Assembly (NCBI GenBank): GCA_963169875.1
Contig: CAUJEL010000131.1
Location: 1-64,000 of the forward strand
Reading direction: 5' to 3'
Source: Candidatus Zhuqueibacterota bacterium
GTDB taxonomy: Bacteria > Zhuqueibacterota > Zhuqueibacteria > Residuimicrobiales > Residuimicrobiaceae
DNA: 64,000 nucleotides
The position numbers and the translations under genes were made by a program. Under the pieces are notes generated by a model that was not told the origin of the DNA, searched no databases, and was given only the letters and a program-made list of their open reading frames with translations. The number at the start of each line of letters is the position of its first letter. Positions within the stretch are counted from its first letter, which is position 1. This document shows, piece by piece, positions 27,511 through 37,341 of the stretch.

Positions 27511-29028
27511 TCAGCCGAGGATCTCCCTGAATCGTATTCCGGAGTGATCGAGAATCTCCTGGTGCAACGAAGCCCCATGGCTGTCGATGGTTACCACCAC
27601 GGGAAAGTCCTTGACCTGCAGCTCCCAGACCGCTTCCGGGCTGCCAAATTGCTGCAGATAAACGCCCGTCACTGCCGTCACACAGCGCGCATAGATCTGC
27701 GCCGCGCCGCCGATGGCGTGGAGATAGACTGCGCCATGCTCCTGACACGCCTTGCGGGTTTTCTCGCCCATGCCGCCTTTGCCGATGACTGCCTTGAGAT
27801 GATACCTGGCGATGATATCCGCCTGATAGGGTTCTTCCCGGATGGAGGTCGTGGGGCCAGCGGCCATCACGCGGTACTGGCCGCCCTCCTGCAGCACCAC
27901 GGGACCGCAATGATAGATGATGCCGTTCCGCAGCACGTCCAGTTCGCCGCCTTCATGCAAGTACTTGTGCACCGCATCGCGGCCGGTGAAAAGCGTGCCA
28001 TTCAACAGCACGATATCGCCGACGTGCAGGGCGCGAATTGTCTCTTCGTCCACAGGCGTCTGCACTCTTTTGACGCGCGCCGGATCGAAGGGCAGTTCAG
28101 CGGGGGCTGCATGGGGACGATCGAACTCGCCCGGTTCCTGATAGAGCCATTCCAGCAGTTCGCCGGCACCGTTCAGCACCATGCCGCGGCGGCGGTACGC
28201 CCAGCACATATAAGCCACACTGACGAAGAATGAAGCCGGCAGCCGGTTGAGAGCGCCGATTTTGCAACCTCCCAGGGTGAAGCGGCCGCCAAATCCCATG
28301 GGGCCGATCTCGAGCTGATTGGCATCCCGAATAATCCGTGCTTCCAAACGCGCCAGTTCCGGTACCGGATTGAGATCATCCACAGGCCGCAGCAACTGCT
28401 GTTTGGCGTAATCGTAGCCGCTGGCGCGATCGCCGCCAACGCATACGCCGAGGAATCCAGGGCCGCATCCATGTCCCTGCGCCTGCAGCACCGTCTGCAT
28501 GATGCAGGCATAGACGCCCTCGAGATCGCGGTTGTAGCGTTTGCCGGCAAAGGTATTCGGGAGCGTGAACTGGGCGCTGGTATTCTCGCACCCCCCGCCC
28601 TTCAGGATCAAGCGAACGTCGATGGTCTCCTTATCCCACTGCTCGAAATGGAAAACCGGACTGCCAGGACCGAGGTTGTTGCCGGAATTTTGGCCCGTCA
28701 AACTGTCCACGGAGTTTTGGCGCAGGTATCCCCTGGCGGTTGCTTCCTCGACCGCCCGGCAAACCGCGCGTTTGATCTCCGTTTGATTGGCGGCGACGGG
28801 GAGATGGATATAAAACGAGATCGTGCCCGTGTCCTGACAAATGGGCGCGGAGCGTTGTTTGGCGAGGCCGATGTCCAGGGCTACCATGTCAAGGGCCAGC
28901 CTGGCGCGCGAGTCCGCCTCTTCGCGGCCGCGGGCATCCGCGAGAACCAGTTCGACATCCCGGGGCAGAAACGCCGATGTGCGGCGGATCAATTCGAGAA
29001 AATGAGATTGTATTTTTGCGAGATCCAT
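27511..29028 (-). CDS. class I (4Fe-4S) fumarate hydratase
   Basis: This protein of about 506 residues fuses the alpha-type N-terminal half and the beta-type C-terminal half, as in FumA/FumB. The Fe-S ligand cysteines appear in PICQDTGT, KGGGCENTSAQF and LGGCKIGALNRL. The C-terminal half has IGKGGMGEKTRKACQEHGAVY. The enzyme hydrates fumarate to malate in the TCA cycle; related tartrate or mesaconate hydratases cannot be excluded. ATG at 29028 has GGGAGAAAG upstream, so the longer frame to 29067 is not used. Confidence 0.9.
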   Translation of the reverse strand: MDLAKIQSHFLELIRRTSAFLPRDVELVLADARGREEADSRARLALDMVALDIGLAKQRSAPICQDTGTISFYIHLPVAANQTEIKRAVCRAVEEATARGYLRQNSVDSLTGQNSGNNLGPGSPVFHFEQWDKETIDVRLILKGGGCENTSAQFTLPNTFAGKRYNRDLEGVYACIMQTVLQAQGHGCGPGFLGVCVGGDRASGYDYAKQQLLRPVDDLNPVPELARLEARIIRDANQLEIGPMGFGGRFTLGGCKIGALNRLPASFFVSVAYMCWAYRRRGMVLNGAGELLEWLYQEPGEFDRPHAAPAELPFDPARVKRVQTPVDEETIRALHVGDIVLLNGTLFTGRDAVHKYLHEGGELDVLRNGIIYHCGPVVLQEGGQYRVMAAGPTTSIREEPYQADIIARYHLKAVIGKGGMGEKTRKACQEHGAVYLHAIGGAAQIYARCVTAVTGVYLQQFGSPEAVWELQVKDFPVVVTIDSHGASLHQEILDHSGIRFREILG

Positions 29029-29223
29029 AACTTTCTCCCGGATATATGGGGATGCGGCATGCTGCACACGTCTTCAAAAATGAGCTGTCGGGCTCCATCT
29101 CGCAGATGGGACCCGCCTGGGCGTATCTGCAAGGGTGTGCCCCACCACAGGCCGGTGGAGCCCACGGCCGGCTTCAAGGCACGCTGCAAGCTTGCGGACT
29201 GAACCGGCCGGTTTTTCTCCGCG

Positions 29224-29278
29224 CCTCTGTGTCCCTGTGGTTAATCCCTTTCACCACCGCGGCACAGAGACACAGAGG
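29224..29278. repeat. palindromic dispersed-repeat element
   Basis: Arms CCTCTGTGTCCCTGTG (29224-29239) and CACAGAGACACAGAGG (29263-29278) form a long hairpin. This CTCTGTGTC.CTGTG palindrome is a type seen repeatedly in intergenic DNA of many bacteria. The rest of 29029-29642 shows no gene; a second repeat-like stretch (GTAGGAGCCC ... GGAGACTCCTACC) lies at about 29391-29441. Confidence 0.5.
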
Positions 29279-29642
29279 TTTTTTGCGGCCATCCACGTTT
29301 TGCCATCGATGGATTTGCTGCGCTCTCCGGAGCGCGATTGTTGCCCTGTCGGCTTCTGGAGAGGCTTCCTGCCTATTTTGAATGACGCCCGTAGGAGCCC
29401 TCTCCCGAGGGCGATCGGGCGGCCTCTGGAGACTCCTACCCTGGTATTTCGAAATGCATTTGCAGGAGCAATCCATTTGTCACCGCACGCCTCAATATAT
29501 CATCTTGCAGCCATATCCGCAACCAAAATCACACGCAGCATCTATTTACTGCCGGAATCACTTTAAACTTGATTTTTCCGCGCGTCTGAGCTATCTTGAG
29601 ATAATAAAATATGCAACTTTTTTTCACGCAGGAATCTGCTTT

Positions 29643-30926
29643 ATGCCGCCCGACTCTAACGACATGGTAACTCCGGATCAGCTTGATCATCTGGAAAAAA
29701 TATATCAACAGTTGCATGCCGCGCCCGAACTCTCCCATTTTGAAGAAAAAACCGGGCAGTTCATGGCCGCACGGCTGCGCGCACTGGGCTATGCTGTCAC
29801 GGACCAGTTTGGCCACTATGAAAATCCGCACTGGACCTGTCATGGCGTCGTCGCCCTGCTGAAAAACGGTCCGGGGCCCACGGTGCTCTATCGCGCCGAT
29901 ATGGACGCCCTGCCCGTACAAGAGCAGACCGGATTGCCCTATGCCAGCCGGGTGGCCATGCGCAACGAGAATGGCGAAGAGGTGCCGGTCATGCACGCCT
30001 GCGGCCATGACCTGCACTGCACACTTCTTTTGGGCGTTGCAGCGCAGATGCAGCAGCGCGCTGCGCAGTGGTCAGGAACCTTGATGCTGGTGGTGCAGCC
30101 CGCGGAAGAAAGCACAGACACCGGCGCCGCGGCCATGCTGCGCGCCGGGCTTTATGAAAAATTCGCCAGACCCGATTATGTCATCGCTTTTCACAGCCAT
30201 GCCGGCGCAGCAACCGGAACGATCCACTATGTTTCCGGCTACGCCATGGCGGATGTCACCAGTCTGCAAATTACCATTTATGGACACGGAGGCCATGGCG
30301 CAGCGCCCCATTTGTGCAAAGATCCCATCGTCCTGGCAGCGGAAATCATTCTCGCCCTGCAGACCATTGTCAGCCGCGAGATCGATCCCATGGAGCCCGC
30401 AGTCATCACGGTGGGTGCCATTCATGGCGGCCATGCCCGCAACATCATACCTGAGGAAGTAAGTCTGGAACTCACGGTCCGCTGTTATCAACGTTCCGTG
30501 CGGAAACAGATCATCGCGGCCATCAGACGGATCACCACAAACCTGGGCCGGGCAGCCGGTATGCAGGAAGACCGTCTGCCGGTCGTGAAAGTATTGCTCT
30601 GCGGTCCCGCGGTCTATAATGACCCGGATCTCACCAGCCGTGCGGTTCAGGTGTTTCGACGTGTGCTCGGAGAGGAGAGCGTCAAACCGACCAAACCGGT
30701 GATGGGCGCGGAAGATTTTGCGCTGTACGGGATGGAGCAGAAAATCCCTTCGGCCATGTTCTGGCTCGGCGCCGTGGCACCCGAACGGATCAAAACCCAT
30801 GAAGCGTCCGGGACCATGCTGCCGCAGCTGCATGCGCCGGAATACGCCATCGATGTCCGGCCGGCGCTGCGCACCGGCATCAAGGCGGCGACCTCGCTGC
30901 TGCTTGATCTCTTGCAACAAAAATAA
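29643..30926 (+). CDS. M20-family amidohydrolase
   Basis: The 427-residue protein has the M20D/amidohydrolase pattern: YRADMDALPVQEQTGLPY with the metal-binding Asp, HACGHDLH with two His, QPAEESTDTGA with the Glu pair, and a lid domain (SGYAMADVTSLQITIYGHGGHGAAPH). PVMGAEDFALYG is near the C-terminus. The family cleaves N-acyl or peptide amide bonds (indole-acetyl-amino acids, hippurate, N-acetyl-diaminopimelate). No signal peptide is visible. The start at 29643 has AGGA upstream, and the long upstream frame is repeat-rich non-coding DNA. It is followed 24 bases later by an esterase lipoprotein. Confidence 0.88.
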   Translation: MPPDSNDMVTPDQLDHLEKIYQQLHAAPELSHFEEKTGQFMAARLRALGYAVTDQFGHYENPHWTCHGVVALLKNGPGPTVLYRADMDALPVQEQTGLPYASRVAMRNENGEEVPVMHACGHDLHCTLLLGVAAQMQQRAAQWSGTLMLVVQPAEESTDTGAAAMLRAGLYEKFARPDYVIAFHSHAGAATGTIHYVSGYAMADVTSLQITIYGHGGHGAAPHLCKDPIVLAAEIILALQTIVSREIDPMEPAVITVGAIHGGHARNIIPEEVSLELTVRCYQRSVRKQIIAAIRRITTNLGRAAGMQEDRLPVVKVLLCGPAVYNDPDLTSRAVQVFRRVLGEESVKPTKPVMGAEDFALYGMEQKIPSAMFWLGAVAPERIKTHEASGTMLPQLHAPEYAIDVRPALRTGIKAATSLLLDLLQQK

Positions 30927-30950
30927 CCCCCTACATGTAAAGGCAGAAAC

Positions 30951-31640
30951 ATGGCAAAAATGATCCGATGCGGCGCACTGCTGAGCCTCCTGGCTCTGCT
31001 GTTCTGCGGCACCCCGCCTGAACCTGAATTGACTATGACGGGATACAAGTACTTTTTGATCTTGCCCGGAGACTACGATTCCGCGCCGCGCCACCCCTTT
31101 ATTCTTTTTCTCCATGGACGCGGCGGCGCCCACGCCGATGCGGCCGGTTTTTACACCACCGCCATCGGCGATTACATCCAAAAAACGCCCAATTTTCCCT
31201 TCATCGTGCTGGCCCCGCAAACGCCGCTCGATTGGAGCCCTCTTCTTCTAAAAAATTTACTCGATCAGACCATGGAAAAGTATGCGATCGACCCGGAACG
31301 CATGTATCTCACCGGTTACAGCATGGGCGGAGCGGCAAGCTGGGCCATGGCTCTGTCATACCCGGATCTGTTCGCCGCCATTGCCCCGGTTTGTGGTTAT
31401 GGTTCCAGCGAAAACATCTGCGAAATTGCGCACATCCCGCAATGGATTTTTCATAACGAAGGCGATCCCACTATCGAAGTCCAGTATTCATATGACATCG
31501 CAGCCGCCCTGGACAGCTGCGGCGCTGTCGATGTGCGCACCACATTCTATCCTGAATCAAATCATGATGCCTGGACCGCCGCCTACCACACCCCAGGACT
31601 CTATGAATGGTTTCTGAGCCATAAACTGGAGAGACCGTAG
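30951..31640 (+). CDS. esterase/PHB-depolymerase-like lipoprotein
   Basis: The 229-residue protein has a hydrophobic N-terminus ending LLALLFCGTPPEPE, a probable lipobox with Cys19. An alpha/beta hydrolase fold follows: FILFLHGRGG (oxyanion), TGYSMGGAASWAMAL (nucleophile Ser), Asp in HNEGDPTIEVQ and His in ESNHDAWTAAY. The pattern is that of LpqC/PHB-depolymerase-type carboxylesterases that act on polymer or polysaccharide side-chain esters. It belongs to a plus-strand run with the following two envelope genes. Confidence 0.82.
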   Translation: MAKMIRCGALLSLLALLFCGTPPEPELTMTGYKYFLILPGDYDSAPRHPFILFLHGRGGAHADAAGFYTTAIGDYIQKTPNFPFIVLAPQTPLDWSPLLLKNLLDQTMEKYAIDPERMYLTGYSMGGAASWAMALSYPDLFAAIAPVCGYGSSENICEIAHIPQWIFHNEGDPTIEVQYSYDIAAALDSCGAVDVRTTFYPESNHDAWTAAYHTPGLYEWFLSHKLERP

Positions 31641-31651
31641 GAGCCATCAGC

Positions 31652-32239
31652 ATGAGATCGATAACCTTTTTGACCATACTGGGATCACTCTGTCTATTAA
31701 AACCCGCCGCTGCCCAGGAAGACGACTTTATGGTGCAGGAACAGCGCAAAACGCTGCAAAAGCTGGTGTTTTTTGGCAACCTGCACGGACTCGGCGGAGG
31801 ACTGCATTGGGCGCCGCTCTCCTGGCTGGGTGCGGATGGCCTGGCGGGCATTCAGATGCCCTATTCGATGCTCTTCTCAGCACCGTACACGGGCAATCGC
31901 CTGAGCCTGAGCCTGCGTTTGCGCGGCATGCATGGCAGCGGCGCCTATTTGGCCGCCGGCTGCTTTGGCGGCTGGTACGAAGCCGTCAATAAAAGTGAAG
32001 ATCACAAATCCATCGAATACTTTGATGTTCAAGCCCCGCAGGTTGCGCTGGGATTCGCCTGGCCGCCGCCGCCCACCGATGCGCAGGTCCTCGTCGAAAT
32101 CGGCCTTGTTTCCGGATTGCCGCATGATGTGCAGGTTCAAACCGACGGCTATGCAGCTTTCTACACCATCACCACGCGCCGCGCCCGCGGCCTCAGTGAT
32201 GATCTCTTTCCATTTATCTCTTTCATGTTCCAGTTTTAA
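31652..32239 (+). CDS. secreted or outer-membrane protein of unknown family
   Basis: This 195-residue protein has a signal peptide (MRSITFLTILGSLCLLKPAAAQ). Alternating beta segments follow (HGLGGGLHWAPLSWLGADGLAGIQ, NRLSLSLRLRGMHGSGAYLAAGCF), and it ends PFISFMFQF, consistent with a small outer-membrane barrel. I recognise no family. AGGAG precedes the ATG. It lies 11 bases after the esterase and 15 before the large lipoprotein, so all three are likely one transcript. Confidence 0.6.
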   Translation: MRSITFLTILGSLCLLKPAAAQEDDFMVQEQRKTLQKLVFFGNLHGLGGGLHWAPLSWLGADGLAGIQMPYSMLFSAPYTGNRLSLSLRLRGMHGSGAYLAAGCFGGWYEAVNKSEDHKSIEYFDVQAPQVALGFAWPPPPTDAQVLVEIGLVSGLPHDVQVQTDGYAAFYTITTRRARGLSDDLFPFISFMFQF

Positions 32240-32254
32240 AATTCCGGAGTCCTG

Positions 32255-35200
32255 ATGAAAAGGTTATCGCTTGTTTCTGTTCTGCTCGCCTTTGTGCTGC
32301 TCTCCTGCGCCCCCAAAGTGACCATGCGCAAACCCGTCTATGATTATGCCAGGATGGATAAAAAGATAGTTCAGGTGCATAAAAATATCGTCAAGGTCAT
32401 CGATCAGTGCATCCGGCAAAAAACACCGGTCGCCTGGACGCGTGATGTGCGCATCGATTCGCTGCGCATCGATGATAAGAGCCGCTACATCAAGACCTAT
32501 CTCAACAGATCAGCCTCCTTCCCGGCCTATCGTCCGCAAAACGTCGCGGCCCTGTATGCCGGGATGCGCAAGCAACTTGGCAAAAAATACCGCGACTACA
32601 ACCTCACCCTGTACACGCAGCGGCAGCCTCTGCAAGCGTTGATACCCAATTATTTCCAGTCCGATTCGACCACCTGGGATAAATCGCGGTTCCCCGTGGC
32701 GGCGGTGCGCCCCCAACCCGTCGTCCGCCGCATCAGCCGGCCTTTTCAGCCCGAGGAGGGTCTGCTGGGCCGCACCATCGATGTCCGGCCCAGCCACGGT
32801 TGGTATTACAATGGCGCCACGGATCGTTGGGAATGGCAGCGGCCGCGCCTCTTTGAGACCGTGGAAGACCTGCTCCCCTTCACATTCACCATTCCCTACC
32901 TCATCCCCATGCTTGAAAACGCCGGCGCCGTGGTCTTTACGCCGCGGGAGCGCGATACCCAGACCAATGGGGTGGTCATCGACAATGATGCCTCGCCCGG
33001 GGATGGATCACGTTACGGCGAACGCATCACCGTGAACAGTCCGGGTTGGGAAAACGGCCCCAATCCCGGCTTTGCCCCTGGAAATCCGCCCTATGCGGTC
33101 AATCTCAATCCATTTCTGCAGGGCACCTGCCGCCAGATCGTTGCCAAAGAGATCGCCACGGCCGAGGCTTCATGGATTCCGGACATCCCCGAGCGCGGTG
33201 ATTATGCGATCTATGTATCGTGGGGCAGTGTGGAGAATGCCGTCGAGGATGCTCATTATACGGTTTATCATGCCGGCGGGCAAAGCCGCTTTTACGCCAA
33301 TCAGCAGATCGGCGCCGGGACGTGGATTTACCTCGGGACCTTTCATTTCATGGCCGGTGTGCATCCCGATAGCGGCCGGGTTGCGCTCACCGACGAAAGC
33401 GCGACGCCGGGGCGCATCATCAGCGCAGATGGCGTGCGCTTCGGCGGCGGCATGGGCAATGTCCTGCGCAACGGCGCGGTCAGCGGACGGCCCCGATTCG
33501 CCGAAGGCAGCAAATATTATCTCCAATATGCCGGCCTCCCCGATACCCTCATTTATAATCTTTACAACGGCACTGACGATTACAAGGACGATTATAACAG
33601 CCGCAGCGAATATGTCAATTACCTGTATGGTGCGCCTTACGGTCCCAAGAAAAATCGCGGCGTCAAAGGTTTGGGCATTCCCGTGGATCTCTCCCTGGCC
33701 TTTCATACCGATGCCGGCATCACCCATAACGACACCACCGTCGGTACCCTGGCCATCTACAGTCTGGCGGGTTCGGACTCGAGCGATTTCTTTCCCGATG
33801 GCGTCTCCCGCATGGCCAATCGTGATCTGGCCGATGTGATGCAAACCCAGCTCGTCGAGGATTTTCGCCACTTATATGATCCCGCCTGGAACCGCCGTTT
33901 CGTCATGGACGGCCAATATTCCGAAGCCATGCGGCCCAATATGCCCACGGCGCTCATCGAGCTGCTGTCGCATCAAAATTTTCTTGACATGAAATTCGCC
34001 CTGGATCCGCGTTTCCGCTTCGATGCGGCGCGCAGCATGTACAAATCCATGCTCAAATATATCGCCTTTCAAAATCGTACTCCGTACGCCGTGCAACCGC
34101 TGCCGGTGGACCACTTGCAAGCGCAATTCACTGCGCCGCGCCAGGCCGAACTGAGCTGGCAGCCGCGCCTCGATCCGCTGGAACCCACTGCGGTCCCGGC
34201 CGGCTATATCATCTATAGCCGCCGCGAAGAGGGCGGATTCGACAACGGTCTCTACGTCCAGGAACCCCGCTGGGTGACGAACAACCTCAAACCCGGAATC
34301 ATTTACAGCTATCGCGTCAGCGCGGTCAATGCAGGCGGCGAAAGCTTTCCGTCCGAGACGCTCTCCTTGTGCTGGATGGATTCGGCCAAAACGCCGGTGC
34401 TCATCATCAACGGTTTCGACCGTATCTGTGGACCGGCAGCCATCGATGGCGATACCTTTTCGGGATTCGCCAGCTTTCTCGATCCGGGCGTGGCCGATCA
34501 TTATGCCATCAATTACGCGGGGCGGCAGATCGATTTCTCGCCCGCGTCCGCTTTTCGCAGCAACGATGCCCCCGGACACGGCGCCAGCATGGCCACCCAT
34601 GAATGCAAGCGCATCGCCGGAAACACCTTTGATTTCGCCTTTGTGCACGGCCAATCTATCCGCGCCGCAGGCTATTCCTTCCTCTCCTGCAGCGATGAGG
34701 CCGTCACAGACGGCCAGGTGAACCTGCAGCAGTATGCGCTGATTGATCTCCTCCTCGGCGAAGAGCGGGAAACTCATTGGCCGGCGGCTGTCATGGACTC
34801 GCTGCGCGGCTTGCAGTTCAAGACCATGCCGCCCTCCCTGCAGAAAGCGCTGACCGGCTTTTTGCAAAAAGGCGGCGGATTGTTCCTCTCCGGCGCCTAT
34901 ATCGGCAGCGACATGGCAGCCGGCAAGAAAGCGGACGACACAGATGTCAAATTCATCGAGCAGCAGCTCAGATACAAATGGACCGCGGATCATGCGTGCA
35001 GCGATGGCCGCATTTACAGCACCGATGATGCCTTTTGGCCGAAATTCGCACCGTTCGCTTTCAATACCTCCCAGGGACCGGAGATGTACGCCGCCGAAGC
35101 ACCCGACGCCATCGATCCGGGCCTCGGCAGTCATACCATATTGCGCTACGCCGAAAACCAGTACAGCGCAGCCGTGGCCTACAAAAAAAGCTATGCGGTC

Positions 35201-35311
35201 GTGGCACTGGGCTTCCCCTTTGAAACGGTGATCAGCCGCAGCAGCAGGGATCAAATCATGAGCGCCATCCTGAATTTTCTCACCAGCCGGGGAAAAGACA
35301 CAAAATTGTGA
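32255..35311 (+). CDS. large golvesin/amidase-like lipoprotein with Fn3 domain
   Basis: This 1018-residue protein has a lipoprotein signal (FVLLSCAPK, Cys19). Residues 245-395 form a golvesin-like beta domain (VVIDNDASPGDGSRYG ... GRIISADGVRFGGG). Residues 410-610 resemble an N-acetylmuramoyl-L-alanine-amidase-type fold (DLSLAFHTDAG, then MPTALIELLSHQNF), with a His and Glu in the expected places but no clear N-terminal GHGG motif. A fibronectin III-like domain (GYIIYSRREEGGF) comes next, then a C-terminal region of unknown fold. Bacteroidota proteins of this architecture are often labelled xanthan lyase without proof. A periplasmic/surface envelope or glycan role is inferred. Confidence 0.68.
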   Translation: MKRLSLVSVLLAFVLLSCAPKVTMRKPVYDYARMDKKIVQVHKNIVKVIDQCIRQKTPVAWTRDVRIDSLRIDDKSRYIKTYLNRSASFPAYRPQNVAALYAGMRKQLGKKYRDYNLTLYTQRQPLQALIPNYFQSDSTTWDKSRFPVAAVRPQPVVRRISRPFQPEEGLLGRTIDVRPSHGWYYNGATDRWEWQRPRLFETVEDLLPFTFTIPYLIPMLENAGAVVFTPRERDTQTNGVVIDNDASPGDGSRYGERITVNSPGWENGPNPGFAPGNPPYAVNLNPFLQGTCRQIVAKEIATAEASWIPDIPERGDYAIYVSWGSVENAVEDAHYTVYHAGGQSRFYANQQIGAGTWIYLGTFHFMAGVHPDSGRVALTDESATPGRIISADGVRFGGGMGNVLRNGAVSGRPRFAEGSKYYLQYAGLPDTLIYNLYNGTDDYKDDYNSRSEYVNYLYGAPYGPKKNRGVKGLGIPVDLSLAFHTDAGITHNDTTVGTLAIYSLAGSDSSDFFPDGVSRMANRDLADVMQTQLVEDFRHLYDPAWNRRFVMDGQYSEAMRPNMPTALIELLSHQNFLDMKFALDPRFRFDAARSMYKSMLKYIAFQNRTPYAVQPLPVDHLQAQFTAPRQAELSWQPRLDPLEPTAVPAGYIIYSRREEGGFDNGLYVQEPRWVTNNLKPGIIYSYRVSAVNAGGESFPSETLSLCWMDSAKTPVLIINGFDRICGPAAIDGDTFSGFASFLDPGVADHYAINYAGRQIDFSPASAFRSNDAPGHGASMATHECKRIAGNTFDFAFVHGQSIRAAGYSFLSCSDEAVTDGQVNLQQYALIDLLLGEERETHWPAAVMDSLRGLQFKTMPPSLQKALTGFLQKGGGLFLSGAYIGSDMAAGKKADDTDVKFIEQQLRYKWTADHACSDGRIYSTDDAFWPKFAPFAFNTSQGPEMYAAEAPDAIDPGLGSHTILRYAENQYSAAVAYKKSYAVVALGFPFETVISRSSRDQIMSAILNFLTSRGKDTKL

Positions 35312-35430
35312 GAATTTTCGTTTATTTTTCAGAGTTTTTATAGTATATTGGTTGCAGGGATTCAATTGATAGAATAGAGCGATGTCATCCATTATGGATG
35401 TGTGCATTTAACTCAAGACAAGGGTGTCCC

Positions 35431-35949
35431 ATGAAAGGTTTTTTTAAGCAATCACCACAGCACAAAGACAAGCAGGAAGGCGATATCTGTCATGTGCTGA
35501 AAGGCATGCCCATCTTTCAACAATTGACGCGGCGGGAATTGACCGCGGTGGCGCGCATCTTGCATGAGAGAGTGTACCAGCCGGAAGAGATCATCTTTCG
35601 CGAAAATGAACCCGGCATGGGTATGTACATCATCGAATCCGGAAATGTAATCATCTTGTCCGAGGCGGCGAAGATGCAGCTCTCGGAATTAAACGCCGGG
35701 GGATTTTTCGGGGAGATGTCGCTGCTGGACGCGGCGCCGCGCTCGGCCACCGCGAAAGCAAGAACCGAATGCCGCATCTTTGGCTTCTTCCAGCCCGATC
35801 TGTTCGGTCTGATCGAACGCAATCCCCAGCTCGGCATCAAGATCGTTCTCGGTCTGTCACGTTTGATCTGCGAGCGCCTGCGCCAGACCAATCAGCGCGC
35901 TTACGAATTCAATGAAGCCTTGCAGCAGATGAAGCAAAGTCAGAAATAG
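35431..35949 (+). CDS. cyclic-nucleotide-binding-domain protein without HTH
   Basis: The 172-residue protein is nearly all one cNMP-binding domain. It has FQQLTRRELTAVARIL, then YQPEEIIFRENEPGMGMYIIESGNVII, then AGGFFGEMSLLDAAPRSATAKA, the phosphate-binding cassette with the conserved Arg. A helical C-terminus (LICERLRQTNQRAYEFNEALQQMKQSQK) ends the protein where CRP-type regulators would have a helix-turn-helix. It is therefore a stand-alone sensor, probably acting by protein contact. It is 54 bases upstream of an AI-2E-family transporter and may be co-transcribed with it. Confidence 0.82.
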   Translation: MKGFFKQSPQHKDKQEGDICHVLKGMPIFQQLTRRELTAVARILHERVYQPEEIIFRENEPGMGMYIIESGNVIILSEAAKMQLSELNAGGFFGEMSLLDAAPRSATAKARTECRIFGFFQPDLFGLIERNPQLGIKIVLGLSRLICERLRQTNQRAYEFNEALQQMKQSQK

Positions 35950-36003
35950 CCGCAAGAATCGTCAATCATTTGTGAAGAAAGACTATAAACGGGGTTTGGC
36001 GAA

Positions 36004-37044
36004 ATGCTCTCTCTCAAAGATCGCAGCACACAAAAAATGCTATTTCTCCTCATCGGCGCCGCGCTGCTCATCATTCTGATGTTCATCGGCCAGGTCGCCA
36101 AAATGGTGATTGTCGCCGCTCTATTGGCCTATATCCTGGATCCCCTGGTTACCCGCATGGAAGCCAGAGGGATTTCCCGCACCGCGGCCGCATCGATATT
36201 GCTGCTCACCCTGATCACCCTAACCATCGTCGGCCTCATGATCATGGTCCCTACCATCCGCGATCAGGTCAGCAGCATGAGCAGCGGTTCGCAATCGGTG
36301 AAAACCGAACAGGCGTTGATGCGACTGCAGGAAGTGGTGCGCACCAAGCTCGCCTGGCTGGGCTATGGTGACGTGGATCTCAAAGCCAAGCTGGCGGAAT
36401 TCAAGATCACCTTGAGTCAAAAATTCGTCGATTTCATCGTCAGTGATTTCATTGAACTGATCATCACGCTGGTCACCATCCCCTTCCTGATGTTTTTCCT
36501 CATCAAAGATGGCATAGCCCTGAAGAAAACCTTGATCAGCGTCGTGCCCAACCGCTTTTTCGAATTCAGCCTGGATCTGATTTACAAAATGGACCAGCAG
36601 TTGGGCAATTATCTGCGCGGTCAGTTCATCGATGCGGTTTCCTTCGGCACCCTGGCCACCATCTCATTGGGCATCATGGGGGTGCCCTACTTCTTCATCA
36701 TCGGCCCGTTCGCCGGACTGGCCAACCTGATTCCCTATGTGGGACCCTTCGCGGGTGGGCTGCCGGCCGCCATCGCCGCGGTCATGGAAACGGGTGATAT
36801 CTCCCGCGCCGGACATGTGGTGCTGCTCTTTGTTGTCCTGAAGATGATCGACGATTTTGCCATTCAACCCATCGCCGTGTCCACCAGCGTGCATATCCAT
36901 CCGGGCCTCGTGCTGGTGACGTGTCTCATCGGCGGGCACCTCTTTGGCGTCATCGGCATGCTGCTGGCCGTGCCGGTGACCGGTTTCTGCAAGGTGGTTA
37001 TCACAGAAAGTGCCCAGACCCTGAAACAATATCGCTTCACTTGA
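36004..37044 (+). CDS. AI-2E-family membrane transporter
   Basis: This 346-residue integral membrane protein has the family pattern: two N-terminal helix pairs (AALLAYILDPLVTRMEARGI), a cytosolic amphipathic section (about 90-150), then helices including IPFLMFFLIKDG, FIIGPFAGLANLIPYVGPFAGGLPA and the C-terminal GGHLFGVIGMLLAVPVTG. Members export small molecules, are linked to quorum signalling or act as Na+/H+ antiporters; specificity is not evident. A strong terminator follows 20 bases after the stop. Confidence 0.88.
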   Translation: MLSLKDRSTQKMLFLLIGAALLIILMFIGQVAKMVIVAALLAYILDPLVTRMEARGISRTAAASILLLTLITLTIVGLMIMVPTIRDQVSSMSSGSQSVKTEQALMRLQEVVRTKLAWLGYGDVDLKAKLAEFKITLSQKFVDFIVSDFIELIITLVTIPFLMFFLIKDGIALKKTLISVVPNRFFEFSLDLIYKMDQQLGNYLRGQFIDAVSFGTLATISLGIMGVPYFFIIGPFAGLANLIPYVGPFAGGLPAAIAAVMETGDISRAGHVVLLFVVLKMIDDFAIQPIAVSTSVHIHPGLVLVTCLIGGHLFGVIGMLLAVPVTGFCKVVITESAQTLKQYRFT

Positions 37045-37064
37045 GACAGACTGATTATACCCAT

Positions 37065-37104
37065 AAAAAAAGCCAGGTTTTCGATAGATACCTGGCTTTT
37101 TTTT
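37065..37104 (+). terminator. rho-independent terminator
   Basis: Arms AAAAAAGCCAGGT and ACCTGGCTTTTTT enclose an 11-base loop and run into a T tract, directly after the AI-2E transporter gene. The poly-A on the left side makes it potentially bidirectional. No gene is seen between it and 37342. Confidence 0.9.
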
Positions 37105-37341
37105 GATTTTGCGAGCAGAGGAAGTTATTCGCTGTAGAAAGGTCCTCCAGAGGCGCGCGGCGACCAGGGATCTCCGCCGCAAGCGAATAAATACAACTCT
37201 GCGATCGCTCAGGGAATCCCTTGCCGGGCAGAGGAAAGGCCGTCCACTGATGAAGGAGACTCGTCGCTGCGCTCAGGGCGCCACTACCCGAAAATCACGC
37301 CGTTGTGCACACCGCTGCGGGCTATTCACAGATTCATATGA

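Noticed and set aside
29382-29642. N-terminal extension of the M20 amidohydrolase
   Set aside because: The upstream frame has no ribosome site and consists of repeat-like and AT-rich DNA. The conserved domain starts after 29643, which has AGGA upstream.
35431-35949. CRP/FNR transcription factor
   Set aside because: Only the cyclic-nucleotide-binding domain is present; the C-terminus is a short helix without a DNA-binding motif.
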